NCBI GenBank assembly: GCA_023393015.1
Contig: JAEWMY010000056.1
Location: 53,693 to 117,692, forward strand
Source: Spirochaetota bacterium
GTDB lineage: Bacteria > Spirochaetota > Spirochaetia > Treponematales > Treponemataceae
Length of the DNA: 64,000 bases
Reading direction: 5' to 3'
Under the pieces are notes generated by a model. That model made no database searches, was not told the DNA's origin, and saw only the letters and a list, made by a program, of their open reading frames with translations. The translations under genes were made by a program, and so were the position numbers. Of the stretch, positions 7,573 through 15,927 are shown in pieces (position 1 is the stretch's first letter; every line of letters begins with the position of its first letter).

Positions 7573-8433
7573 TCAAATTGGTTCCTTCAGCCGTCCCGCG
7601 TGCGCCTCGAGTTCGGCGATCGCCGCCTCGGGGAACGGGTACGAGAGGGCCGTGGCGGCTCCGCGCGCGACCTTCGTGAAGAAGCGGAACGTCGCGTCGA
7701 GGGCGTCCAGGATCCCGTCCTTGTCGCACGCCGCGAAGGTGGGCGCGAGGTCGCCCCGGAGATCGTCGTCGATCCATCGCTCGAGGTACCGTCCCTCGTA
7801 CCGGGTATCGTAGTCCGTACCGTGAACGGAGCGTTCGTACCACTCGAGCGCCGAGAGGGTCTTTCTCTTGAGATACCCGTTGACGCATTGCAGGGCGACC
7901 CAGTACTCGCCCCGAAGGCATTTCTTTATCGCCCAGAGATAATGAAAATAAAAGTCGCTCGTCAGGTTGGCGAACTCTGCCGCGGCGGGAAAGGAGAAGG
8001 GGCGTATGGCCCCGACGAGTCCCTCGAAGGCGGAATCGAGGCCGTCCTTGTCGAGAATGACGCGGATGCCGCGTGAGCAAATTTCACGCGCTATCACGAG
8101 AGACTCCGGATCTGTTTTCAGGCGATTCGCCTCGACCACGACGACGTCTACGTCGAGGCCTCCGGCGAAAAGAAACCGGCGCTCCCGGTGATACGCCTCC
8201 GGCACCGACTCGGAGAAGGAAAACCACGCCGGACCGATCGCTTCCGCCCACGCCGCGGAGTCGACATACCGCTCCGGGCTATCGGTCACGAGTACAAGGT
8301 CGATATCCGAGTATTCGTCGTTCAGGCCTTCCCCGCGCGCTCCCGATCCGACGAGCGCGAGCGCGCGTATACCTCCGTCAATCCTCGCGGCCGCGAGTAT
8401 TCTCTCGAGCAGTTCTTCGTGTTGACGAGTCAT
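7573..8433 (-). CDS. ANT(6)/AadK-like nucleotidyltransferase
   Basis: 286 residues matching the aminoglycoside 6-adenylyltransferase (streptomycin adenylyltransferase) family in length and layout. The nucleotidyltransferase core shows ALVGSGARGEGLNDEYSDIDLVLV, that is GSGAR followed by the metal-binding DxD, and a third acidic strand at LDVDVVVVE. A helical C-terminal domain (KKCLRGEYWVALQCVNGYLKRK) follows. The family inactivates streptomycin by adenylylation, but chromosomal members of uncertain substrate are common, so resistance is not implied. The start at 8433 is set by AAGGGA 7 nt upstream. It converges on the RND operon. Confidence 0.83.
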   Translation of the reverse strand: MTRQHEELLERILAAARIDGGIRALALVGSGARGEGLNDEYSDIDLVLVTDSPERYVDSAAWAEAIGPAWFSFSESVPEAYHRERRFLFAGGLDVDVVVVEANRLKTDPESLVIAREICSRGIRVILDKDGLDSAFEGLVGAIRPFSFPAAAEFANLTSDFYFHYLWAIKKCLRGEYWVALQCVNGYLKRKTLSALEWYERSVHGTDYDTRYEGRYLERWIDDDLRGDLAPTFAACDKDGILDALDATFRFFTKVARGAATALSYPFPEAAIAELEAHAGRLKEPI

Positions 8434-8504
8434 CTTGTATCCCTTCAATATTGTTTTTTTTCATTCGCCGTTCCGATTATTATGCCTGAACCGCCACCCC
8501 CCGA

Positions 8505-9266
8505 TCAATACACGAATACGCGCGATGAGTATTCCTTGCCGAAGGCCTCCAGAAGCATTCGCGAGAGGGTTCCGTCCGACTTCATCAGGGAGAACCCCTT
8601 CCTGGCCGCCTCGAGGATCGCCTCGCCTTCCGGTCCCGGCTTTGCGTAGAGACCCGCCCCGATAGTCGTGTACGAAAACTCCGTAAAGTCGAATTCGCGC
8701 TCGCGTCCGGGAAATTGCCCGTTTATCGTTAAAAGCCCGCCGACGTCCGCGGTGGAAACGAAATCAACCCTGCCGGCGGCAAGCTTCTGGAACATGGTCT
8801 CGAAGGGCCCTTCGTCCACGATGATGCCGGCCTTTTCGAACATGACGCGGAGCGGCGAATTGGTGACCGTACCGACCTTCTTTCCCGCGAGGTCCTCGAG
8901 TTTGGTAACGGGCGAAGACGGCGCGTTCGCCTTCAGGAAGAAAAACACGCCCTTCGCCGCGAGAAACAGAACGTGCGGATTGTGCTGTGCGGCCGTGTTG
9001 GTCGGCGTGATGTAGACGTCGAGAGAATCCCGCTCCAGAAGCTTCAGCATCCTGCCAATGGGCAGGAACTCGACAACGGGGGTATAGCCGCCCCGTTTCA
9101 GCGCCTCGACGGTCACCAGTTTCACGATCCCGCCATTCTCGGTAATGAGCGGCGGCTGATCTCCGGCGTAAATCCTGACCACCGGTCGCTCGCCGGCGGT
9201 TTGCCCGTAAAGGGAAACGATACACGCGACACACATGAGTATCAGGAAGCCGAGCGCCTTTCGCAT
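8505..9266 (-). CDS. Periplasmic solute-binding protein, SBP_bac_3 type
   Basis: 253 residues with a signal peptide (1-22, MRKALGFLILMCVACIVSLYGQ). The mature part is a type II periplasmic-binding fold of the amino-acid-binding SBP_bac_3 family: VVRIYAGDQPPLITENGGIV at the start, then LEDLAGKKVGTVTNSPLRVM at the hinge. No permease or ATPase is adjacent, so it either serves a distant transporter or works as a sensor. The ligand is not evident. There is no ribosome site; a TATACT -10 box ends 6 nt before the ATG, so the mRNA is predicted to be leaderless. Confidence 0.85.
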   Translation of the reverse strand: MRKALGFLILMCVACIVSLYGQTAGERPVVRIYAGDQPPLITENGGIVKLVTVEALKRGGYTPVVEFLPIGRMLKLLERDSLDVYITPTNTAAQHNPHVLFLAAKGVFFFLKANAPSSPVTKLEDLAGKKVGTVTNSPLRVMFEKAGIIVDEGPFETMFQKLAAGRVDFVSTADVGGLLTINGQFPGREREFDFTEFSYTTIGAGLYAKPGPEGEAILEAARKGFSLMKSDGTLSRMLLEAFGKEYSSRVFVY

Positions 9267-9272
9267 AATTAA

Positions 9273-9300
9273 AGTATAAGACAGAAATCGGAAAACTCAA
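9273..9300 (-). promoter_or_regulatory. Promoter giving a leaderless solute-binding-protein mRNA
   Basis: On the minus strand TTGAGT (9295-9300) and TATACT (9273-9278) are 16 bp apart. Six bases separate the -10 box from the ATG at 9266, which places the start point on or next to the first base of the ATG. No Shine-Dalgarno sequence is present. Confidence 0.7.
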
Positions 9301-9322
9301 GCGACGAGTAACCAAAGGAAGT

Positions 9323-10540
9323 TTATTGCGCGAGATCCACGGCGGCGTCTCCGGAAGCCTCGAGAAGGCGATTGCCGAAAAAGCGGATGCCGAGAAGGCC
9401 GAGCGGCGCGGTAAACAGTATTGCGACGACCGCGATCGCCAGGATCACGTCGCCCCCGACGACGCCTCGGCTCAGGGCGACGCCGCCGAGCGCCGCCTGT
9501 ACCGTCGCCTTCGGAAGGTACGCGATGGCGCAAAAGGCGCGTTCGCGGATCGACAGGGGCGAGAACGCGGTCGCGGCGAATACGCCGACCGAGCGGAACA
9601 CGAGACCGCAGGCGACGACCGCGAGCCCTTTCGCCCCGGCGCCGACGGCCACGGCGGGGTCGAGGGAAAAGCCTATCATCACGAAGAGCACGATCTCGGC
9701 GAACACCCATATCTTGGAAAGCTTGGCCGAAAGTTCGTGCGCTACGCGCTCGTGCCGCTCGAGGATAACGAAGCCCGCCGTCATGATCCCGAGCAGGGCG
9801 GCGAAATGAAGGGAATCCCCGACCTCGACGAGCAGCATCCCGCACACGAGCAGGATCAGGGCCTTCTCGGTCGCCCGTATGGATGCGAAATGGCGGCGGA
9901 ACAAAAAGGAAAGGGCGAACCCCGCGGCGAAGCCCGCGGCCACTCCGATCCCGATGGATACGGGAACCGACAGCGCGGCGGCGATCACGTCCGTCTGCCC
10001 GCCCGTGGCGAGGGCCAGGAAGACGGAAAACAGCGTAATCGCGAAGACGTCGTCGATGGAGGCACCGGCCATGACAATAGTCGGGACGTCGTTCTTTTCT
10101 CCGCGTCTCCTGGACTTGAGATCGAGCATGGATGGAACCACGACGGCGGGAGAGACGGCCGCGAGCATGAAGGCGGTCAGGCCCGCGACGCTCCAGTCGA
10201 AGGAGAACGCGTGCCGGAAAAGGACGGTGAGGGCGGCGCCCTCGATGACGCAGGGAACCCATGACATGAGAAAGGCGGTAAGGCCGACCTTCTTCAGCGT
10301 CGCGCGGCTTATCCCCAGACCCGCCCTGAGCAGGATCACGATGAGGGCGAACGACTTCAAAAAGGGATTGAGCTCCCACAACACGGGGGAGGCGAACGGC
10401 TTGAGCAGGAGGGAGCAGGCGACGCCGAATATGACCATCCCGAGGATGGAGGGAAGCCGCATCCGCGAAAAAACCTTTCCCGCGAGCCACCCGCCCGCGA
10501 GAACGATCGCGAGGGTACTGCTCAACTGTAGTCTATCCAT
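9323..10540 (-). CDS. Cation:proton antiporter (CPA family)
   Basis: A 405-residue membrane protein with about 12-13 hydrophobic helices and the monovalent cation/proton antiporter fold. Family hallmarks include LPSILGMVIFGV in helix 2, the paired acidic residues of the transport site in MAGASIDDVFAITLF, and AYLPKATVQAALGG in the C-terminal half. It lacks cytoplasmic TrkA-N domains, so it is a short CPA1/CPA2-type exchanger of Na+ or K+ for H+ and not a Kef channel. The start at 10540 has GGGGGAA just upstream. It stands alone between two minus-strand genes, and a 69-bp gap separates it from the rhodanese gene. Confidence 0.88.
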   Translation of the reverse strand: MDRLQLSSTLAIVLAGGWLAGKVFSRMRLPSILGMVIFGVACSLLLKPFASPVLWELNPFLKSFALIVILLRAGLGISRATLKKVGLTAFLMSWVPCVIEGAALTVLFRHAFSFDWSVAGLTAFMLAAVSPAVVVPSMLDLKSRRRGEKNDVPTIVMAGASIDDVFAITLFSVFLALATGGQTDVIAAALSVPVSIGIGVAAGFAAGFALSFLFRRHFASIRATEKALILLVCGMLLVEVGDSLHFAALLGIMTAGFVILERHERVAHELSAKLSKIWVFAEIVLFVMIGFSLDPAVAVGAGAKGLAVVACGLVFRSVGVFAATAFSPLSIRERAFCAIAYLPKATVQAALGGVALSRGVVGGDVILAIAVVAILFTAPLGLLGIRFFGNRLLEASGDAAVDLAQ

Positions 10541-10609
10541 GATTCCCCCGGGAGGATGAACGTTCCGGGGTTCATGATAGCATCATGAAGCGAAGCGTCT
10601 CAAGAGGCT

Positions 10610-10987
10610 CTATCGTTCGAGTCCGTACGGCCAGTCGCCGATAGCTCCCATATCCCGGACGTCCGTATAACCGAGATCCCGAAGGGAGGAAGCGGCGATC
10701 TCCGAGCGCCTTCCGCTTCGGCAGTATACGATTACGGTGGAGTCCTTCGAGGGTATTATCGCGGCGGCGGATTCCCGGGTAATCTCGTTAAAGGGAAGCA
10801 GGATAGCCCCCGGAACGCGCGCGGAACGGTACTCGCCTTCGGTACGTACGTCGACTAGCACGGCCGGAGGTGTCGCGGCGAGCAAAGCGCGTGCCTCCGC
10901 GGGCGATATCAGTACCTCGGGGGACCGCGCGAGGACTCCGGCCAGGGAGAGGGTAAACGAGCTTAAAGTCATAAGGATTCGTTTCAT
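10610..10987 (-). CDS. Exported rhodanese-like domain protein
   Basis: 125 residues: a signal peptide (about 1-20, ending VLA) followed by a single rhodanese domain. The active-site loop is CRSGRR, with the preceding VLVDVRTEGEYRSARVPGAI that defines the family. Such small periplasmic rhodaneses may carry persulfide sulfur or respond to thiol stress; the acceptor is unknown. The ribosome site GGAGG lies 6 nt before the ATG. The gene is divergent from pstS, with 228 bp between them. A second, membrane-anchored rhodanese lies downstream of phoR, so the pst/pho block is bracketed by two rhodaneses. Confidence 0.88.
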   Translation of the reverse strand: MKRILMTLSSFTLSLAGVLARSPEVLISPAEARALLAATPPAVLVDVRTEGEYRSARVPGAILLPFNEITRESAAAIIPSKDSTVIVYCRSGRRSEIAASSLRDLGYTDVRDMGAIGDWPYGLER

Positions 10988-11076
10988 ATTCGCCTCCGTA
11001 TACCATACAGTTTATCGAAATAAAACGTCCCGCTCCGTGATTACGTCACGTTCCGACGAAGACGCGGGCGTCTCAT

Positions 11077-11120
11077 CGAATTCTAACGATTCGTGGCGTC
11101 CTAACCGAATTCTAACAATC
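11077..11120 (+). promoter_or_regulatory. Candidate PHO-box-like repeats upstream of pstS
   Basis: CGAATTCTAAC occurs at 11077-11087 and again at 11106-11116. Between them CCTAAC at 11100 stands 11 bp before TTCTAAC at 11110-11116. Eleven-bp spaced direct repeats containing TAAC resemble binding sites of PhoB/PhoP-type regulators. The site is in the right place for a PhoB-regulated pst operon, and a PhoB-like regulator is encoded 5 kb downstream. Binding is not demonstrated. Confidence 0.4.
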
Positions 11121-11215
11121 AAATCACGCTAAACTCACGGCTCGCGCCTATCCTTCGTATCGTGACGGAGAGGGTTCCCCGGATGGGTAAACCCCCGAAA
11201 CGCACGGAGGTAGAT

Positions 11216-12211
11216 ATGAAACGAATCGCAGCGCTCGCCCTTATCGCGCTCGCCGGAACGCTCGTCGCGACGAACGTCGCGGCCGAGGACGCGAAACTCA
11301 AGTACGCCTGGATCGACAAGGTTTCCGACGATCCCGACAAGGTCCTTCCCGGCGTCGACCCGACGAAGGTCACCGGCTCCATCGTGACTTCGGGCTCGTC
11401 GACGGTGTTTCCGCTTTCCGAGGCGGTCACCGAACTCTTCGTCAAGGAAGGCTTCACGGGACAGGTAAGCATCGACTCGATCGGCTCGGGCGGCGGCTTC
11501 GAGCGTTTCGGCAAGGGTGAAATCGACATAGCCAACGCCTCTCGCGCGATCAAGAAATCCGAGGCGGATAAGGCAACTGCCGCGTTCGGCAGCGCCCCGC
11601 TGGAAATCAGGGTCGGAACCGACGCCATCGCGGTGTGCGTTTCGAAGAAGAACAAGTTCGCCAACGACCTGACTATGGAAGAACTCGCAAAGCTCTTTTC
11701 CGACGCGACGTACTGGTCCGACGTGCGCGCCTCATTCCCCAAAAAGGAAATCAAGCGCTACACACCCGGAACCGACTCGGGGACCTTCGACTTCTTCACC
11801 GAGGTCGTTCTCGCCAAGAAGAAGGAGCCCCTGCTTCTCGCCAAGAACCTTCAGATGTCCGAGGACGACAACGTACTCGTACAGGGTATCCAGGGTTCCG
11901 AGTACGCGGTCGGTTTCTTCGGTTACGCGTACTTCGTCGAGAACAAGTCGAAGCTGAACGCCGTCTCCCTCAAGGGGATCACCCCGAACCAGGAGAGCGT
12001 CGACAAGGGTACGTATCCCCTCGCGCGACCCCTGTTCATCTACACAACGCCCTCCACCCTCGCGGCGAAACCCCAGGTCGCGGCCTACGTCGACTTCTAT
12101 CTTTCCAACGTGAACCGCGTCATAAAGAAGGTCGGGTACTTTCCCGCCTCCAAGAATGACCTTATGGCGGCCAAAAAGGCCTTCCTCGCCGCGATAGCCG
12201 GCAGGTACTGA
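11216..12211 (+). CDS. pstS: Phosphate ABC transporter, periplasmic phosphate-binding protein
   Basis: 331 residues with a signal peptide (1-20, ending VAA). The mature protein has the PstS pattern: ITSGSSTVFPLSEAVTELF and the phosphate-binding loop SIDSIGSGGGFERFGKGEIDIANASR, followed by RYTPGTDSGTFDFF, which supplies the second half of the anion site. It captures phosphate for the PstCAB pump. The start is the ATG at 11216, after ACGGAGGTAG; an in-frame ATG lies upstream without a site. pstC follows after 3 bp, so pstSCAB is one operon. Probable PHO-box-like repeats lie about 100 bp upstream. Confidence 0.95.
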   Translation: MKRIAALALIALAGTLVATNVAAEDAKLKYAWIDKVSDDPDKVLPGVDPTKVTGSIVTSGSSTVFPLSEAVTELFVKEGFTGQVSIDSIGSGGGFERFGKGEIDIANASRAIKKSEADKATAAFGSAPLEIRVGTDAIAVCVSKKNKFANDLTMEELAKLFSDATYWSDVRASFPKKEIKRYTPGTDSGTFDFFTEVVLAKKKEPLLLAKNLQMSEDDNVLVQGIQGSEYAVGFFGYAYFVENKSKLNAVSLKGITPNQESVDKGTYPLARPLFIYTTPSTLAAKPQVAAYVDFYLSNVNRVIKKVGYFPASKNDLMAAKKAFLAAIAGRY

Positions 12212-12214
12212 CGT

Positions 12215-13141
12215 ATGGAGGGCAGGGTGACCAAAACGCTCGGCGCGAAGGACCTCGCGAGCGGGAAACGGCCCGCGGAGGCCGCGATACGGGGATTTCT
12301 CTTTTTCGCGGCGACGGTGTCCGTGCTCACGACGGCGGGAATCGTGCTGACGCTCGGCAAGGAATCCCTGCCCTTCTTCCGCGAGGTGAGCCTCGCGGAA
12401 TTCTTTCTCGAACGGAGGTGGCAGCCCCAGATCGATTCCTTCGGGATACTGCCCCTCTTCACCGCGACGCTCGTGACGAGCCTCGTCGCGATGGCGGTCG
12501 CCCTGCCCGCGGGGCTTTTTTCCGCAATATACCTCTCGGAATACGCGCGCCCCTCGGTGCGCAACGCCCTGAAACCGGTTCTCGAAGTGCTCGCGGGCAT
12601 TCCCTCGGTAGTATACGGCTTCTTCGCCCTCCAGACGGTGACGCCGATTTTACAGGGAATTTTCGGAAGGGACACGGTCGACGTGTACAACACCCTCTCG
12701 GCGGGTCTCGTAATGGGAGTGCTCATACTGCCGCTCATCTCGTCCATGTGCGAAGACGCGCTCTCGTCGGTTCCCGGCTCGCTTCGCGAAGGCGCCTACG
12801 CCCTCGGCGCGACCAAACTCGAGGTTTCCCTTAAGATCGTTCTGCCCGCGGCCTTTTCAGGCGTGTCGGCCGCGTTCATCGTCGGCCTTTCCCGCGCCGT
12901 CGGCGAGACGATGATCGTCGCGCTCGCCGCGGGGGCGGGATCCAACCTCACGCTCAACCCCTTCCGCGCCGCCGAAACGATGACCGGACACATCGTGCGC
13001 ATATCGGGCGGCGACCTTTCCTACGACTCTATCGACTACAATTCGCTGTTCGCGATCGGCCTCCTGCTCTTCGCGATCACCCTGGCACTCAACATAATCT
13101 CCAACCACCTCGTGCGGAAATACCGGGAGGTATACGAATGA
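12215..13141 (+). CDS. pstC: Phosphate ABC transporter permease PstC
   Basis: 308-residue inner-membrane permease with six helices and the binding-protein-dependent transport signature SLREGAYALGATKLEVSLKIVLPAAFSG, which docks onto the PstB ATPase, followed by GLSRAVGETM, typical of PstC. It pairs with PstA to form the phosphate channel. The ATG at 12215 is given here; a GTG at 12227 has a better placed GGAGGG and could be the real start, which would remove four residues. Its stop overlaps the pstA start by 4 bp (ATGA). Confidence 0.95.
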   Translation: MEGRVTKTLGAKDLASGKRPAEAAIRGFLFFAATVSVLTTAGIVLTLGKESLPFFREVSLAEFFLERRWQPQIDSFGILPLFTATLVTSLVAMAVALPAGLFSAIYLSEYARPSVRNALKPVLEVLAGIPSVVYGFFALQTVTPILQGIFGRDTVDVYNTLSAGLVMGVLILPLISSMCEDALSSVPGSLREGAYALGATKLEVSLKIVLPAAFSGVSAAFIVGLSRAVGETMIVALAAGAGSNLTLNPFRAAETMTGHIVRISGGDLSYDSIDYNSLFAIGLLLFAITLALNIISNHLVRKYREVYE

Positions 13142-14394
13142 ACGATATCGCGCGGCGGCACCGCGACGGAAAAATCATGGCGACGGTATTCGTCGCGGCG
13201 ACGGGTTTCGCCATAGTGTGCCTCGCCATTCTCATCTTCTCGATACTGAACCAGACGGCCGGATACGTGCTCGTGGAATACGACACTCAGCCCGAGTACG
13301 TCCTTCCGTCCACCGACGGGGGAGAACCCACGGGAGACCCGGCGACGACCGCGAAACTCGATTCGCTCGATTCGGCCGCGCTCGTCTCCGTGCTGGAGGA
13401 AAACGTCAGTTCCCGGCGGCTCAAGGCGCTCGACATAGAACGGCCGCTTCCGGAACGGGGACGCGACGACCTCGCGGCCCTCGTCCTCGAGGAGGTGCTC
13501 GACCCTTCCGTCACGAAAACCTGGACCTTTACGGAGTCGGTTCTCGGCCGTCGGAAAGTGTCCGAATGGGCGGAGGAAAACGGCGAGGGCGGAGACCTCT
13601 CCTTCAGGTACTGGATGAATCCTTCCTTTCTCGGGGCTTCCCAGTCGTCGAACGCCCTCTTCGCCGGCATCCGGAGCGCGGTCCTCGGAACCCTCATGAC
13701 GATCGTGCTCACCATAGTCGTCGCCTTCCCGATCGCCCTTGGGGCGGCCGTGTACCTCGAGGAGTACGCCAAGGACAACCTGCTCAACCGAATCATCAAG
13801 ACGAACATCTACAACCTCGCCGGCGTTCCCTCGATCATCTACGGCATGCTCGGGCTCGGCATATTCGTACGCCTGCTCGCTCCCGTAACCTCGGGGGCGG
13901 TTTTCGGCTTGTCCGGGGGCGACTCTTCCGGAGACGGGCGCACGGTGCTCTCCGCGGCGCTCACGCTCGCCCTGCTCCTCCTGCCGACGATCATCATCAA
14001 CGCGGAAGAGGCCATTCGCGCCGTGCCGCGCACCCTTCGCGAGTCGGGATACGCGCTGGGCGCCACGAAGTGGCAGGTGGTGGCGCACCACGTGCTTCCC
14101 GCGTCGATGGACCGCATCCTTACCGGCACGGTACTCGCCGTCTCCCGCGGGATCGGCGAAACGGCGCCGCTCGTTCTCGTGGGAGCCGCGACCTTCCTGA
14201 CGAAGGACCCGACGGGCGCCTTTTCCCGATTCACCACGCTTCCGATACAGATATACCAGTGGACGGCGCGTCCCCAGGCGGAGTTCAGAAACCTCGCCGC
14301 CGCGGCCATCGTCGTCCTCCTGATTCTCTCGCTATCGATCAACGTCACGGCCATTGCGCTCCGCAACAAGTTTCGCGCGGAGAAGAGGGGGTAA
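13138..14394 (+). CDS. pstA: Phosphate ABC transporter permease PstA with an enlarged periplasmic loop
   Basis: 418 residues, well above the usual 280-300. After the first helix (about 17-40) comes a hydrophilic insertion of roughly 130 residues (about 45-175, including YVLPSTDGGEPTGD and the acidic segment VSEWAEENGEGGDLSFRYW). It is followed by the normal five-helix permease core with GAAVYLEEYAKDN and the ATPase-contact loop TLRESGYALGATKWQVVAHHVLP. The core identifies PstA without doubt; the insertion would lie outside the cytoplasmic membrane, facing PstS. It overlaps pstC by 4 bp and precedes pstB by 3 bp. Confidence 0.94.
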   Translation: MNDIARRHRDGKIMATVFVAATGFAIVCLAILIFSILNQTAGYVLVEYDTQPEYVLPSTDGGEPTGDPATTAKLDSLDSAALVSVLEENVSSRRLKALDIERPLPERGRDDLAALVLEEVLDPSVTKTWTFTESVLGRRKVSEWAEENGEGGDLSFRYWMNPSFLGASQSSNALFAGIRSAVLGTLMTIVLTIVVAFPIALGAAVYLEEYAKDNLLNRIIKTNIYNLAGVPSIIYGMLGLGIFVRLLAPVTSGAVFGLSGGDSSGDGRTVLSAALTLALLLLPTIIINAEEAIRAVPRTLRESGYALGATKWQVVAHHVLPASMDRILTGTVLAVSRGIGETAPLVLVGAATFLTKDPTGAFSRFTTLPIQIYQWTARPQAEFRNLAAAAIVVLLILSLSINVTAIALRNKFRAEKRG

Positions 14395-14397
14395 GCA

Positions 14398-15162
14398 ATG
14401 AACGAATCCAGCTCGACCTTCGCCATCGAGACGAAGGGAATGAATTTCTTCTACGAATCCTTCCACGCGGTCATAGACCTCGACATGAGGATCGCGAAAA
14501 ACCGCGTAACCGCGATCATCGGTCCGTCGGGGTGCGGGAAATCCACCGCCCTCAGGTCCTTCAACCGGATGAACGATCTCATCCCGGGCACGCGCGTCGA
14601 GGGGGAAATCCTCTTCAACGGAATGGACATCTACGACCCGTCCGTCGATCCGGTACGCCTGCGCCGCTGGATCGGAATGGTCTTCCAGAAACCGAACCCC
14701 TTCCCGAAGAGCGTGCGGGAGAACATCGCGTGGGGGGCGCGCATCAACGGTTGGAAGGGAGAGCTCGACGAGCTCGTCGAAACGAGCCTCAAGAAAGTCT
14801 ACCTCTGGGACGAGGTCAAGGACAAGCTCAAGAAGAGCGCGTACGACCTGTCGGGCGGCCAGCAACAGCGACTGTGCATCGCGCGAGCCATCGCGGTCGA
14901 GCCGGAGATACTCCTCATGGACGAGCCGACGAGCGCGCTTGACCCGATATCGTCGGGCAAGATCGAGGACCTGATGACGGAACTCAAGGAACGCTATACC
15001 ATCATCGTGGTGACGCACAACATGCAGCAGGCCGGCCGCGTCTCCGACGACACGGCGTTTTTCCTGAACGGCGTCCTCGTCGAGATGGGCGAAACATCGG
15101 ATATCTTCTTCAACCCGAAGGACAAACGGACCGAGAACTATATCTCCGGCCGTTTCGGCTGA
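14398..15162 (+). CDS. pstB: Phosphate ABC transporter ATP-binding protein PstB
   Basis: 254-residue ABC ATPase. Walker A is GPSGCGKST, the PstB-specific NDLIPGTRVEGEI segment follows, the signature is LSGGQQQRLCIARA, and Walker B is ILLMDEPTSALDP, with the switch histidine in VVTHNMQQA. It powers PstCA. The sequence is of normal length. It is the last gene before a 94-bp gap and the separate phoU promoter. Confidence 0.97.
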   Translation: MNESSSTFAIETKGMNFFYESFHAVIDLDMRIAKNRVTAIIGPSGCGKSTALRSFNRMNDLIPGTRVEGEILFNGMDIYDPSVDPVRLRRWIGMVFQKPNPFPKSVRENIAWGARINGWKGELDELVETSLKKVYLWDEVKDKLKKSAYDLSGGQQQRLCIARAIAVEPEILLMDEPTSALDPISSGKIEDLMTELKERYTIIVVTHNMQQAGRVSDDTAFFLNGVLVEMGETSDIFFNPKDKRTENYISGRFG

Positions 15163-15199
15163 CCGCGGGGAGGGCCCGCCCGCAAACGGGGAAAGCGCC

Positions 15200-15228
15200 T
15201 TCAAAAACGGGCCGGTGTGACGTATACT
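15200..15228 (+). promoter_or_regulatory. Probable phoU promoter
   Basis: TTCAAA at 15200-15205 and TATACT at 15223-15228 are 17 bp apart. A short hairpin (GGGAC-GAAAG-GTCCC, 15229-15243) lies in the 5' leader just before the ribosome site AAGGAG, so phoU-phoB-phoR can be expressed apart from pst. Confidence 0.6.
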
Positions 15229-15256
15229 GGGACGAAAGGTCCCGAAGGAGTCTGAC

Positions 15257-15919
15257 GTGACGATGTCGAGAACGAACCTGGACGGGAAGATGGATCGCAT
15301 CCGGTCCGATATACTGCAAATGTCCTCGCGAGTCGAGGAGGATCTCAGGAAGGCGATCGAGGCGTTGCGCGAGCGCGACGTGGAACTCGCCGCGTGGGTA
15401 CGCGACGACGACGGCACGGTCAACGCGATGCAGGCGCGCGTTCAGGACATGGCAGGGACGCTCATGGCGACGCAGGGCCCCGTGGCGCAGGACCTCCGCG
15501 AACTCGTGTCATCGATACGGCTCGCCGACAATCTCGAGCGGATGGGCGACTACGCCGTTCACCTCGCCAAGACCGCGATCAAGCTCAAGGACTCGGCGTG
15601 GCCGAGGCAATTCGCACTTCTCGCCGAGATGGGCGAAAGGGGATGCGAGATGATCCGCCTGATGACCGAGGCCTATCTGAGCCGGGACGTCGAGGCGGCC
15701 GCGGCCTGCGCCGCGATGGACGCCCGGGTCGACGAGATCCATCACGAAATCATGGAGATCACGCTGAGGGACATCAAGGAGTCGGCGGACCAGGCCGAAG
15801 AGGCGATTAAGCTGATACGCACGTCCGCCTTTCTCGAGCGGCTCGCGGATCACGTGACCAATTCGTGCGAGCTCGTCGCGTACGTCGTGACGGGTTCACA
15901 CGCCGAATTCAACGATTAG
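15257..15919 (+). CDS. phoU: Phosphate signalling complex protein PhoU
   Basis: 220-residue all-helical protein with the two tandem PhoU bundles and the metal-binding E/DxxxD motifs (for example SIRLADNLERMGDYAVHLAK and RTSAFLERLADHVTNSCELVAY). It bridges PstB and the PhoR kinase and switches PhoR off when phosphate is plentiful. The GTG at 15257 follows AAGGAG; an ATG two codons on is possible. The response regulator follows after 8 bp. Confidence 0.94.
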   Translation: MTMSRTNLDGKMDRIRSDILQMSSRVEEDLRKAIEALRERDVELAAWVRDDDGTVNAMQARVQDMAGTLMATQGPVAQDLRELVSSIRLADNLERMGDYAVHLAKTAIKLKDSAWPRQFALLAEMGERGCEMIRLMTEAYLSRDVEAAAACAAMDARVDEIHHEIMEITLRDIKESADQAEEAIKLIRTSAFLERLADHVTNSCELVAYVVTGSHAEFND

Positions 15920-15927
15920 GAAGGCGC

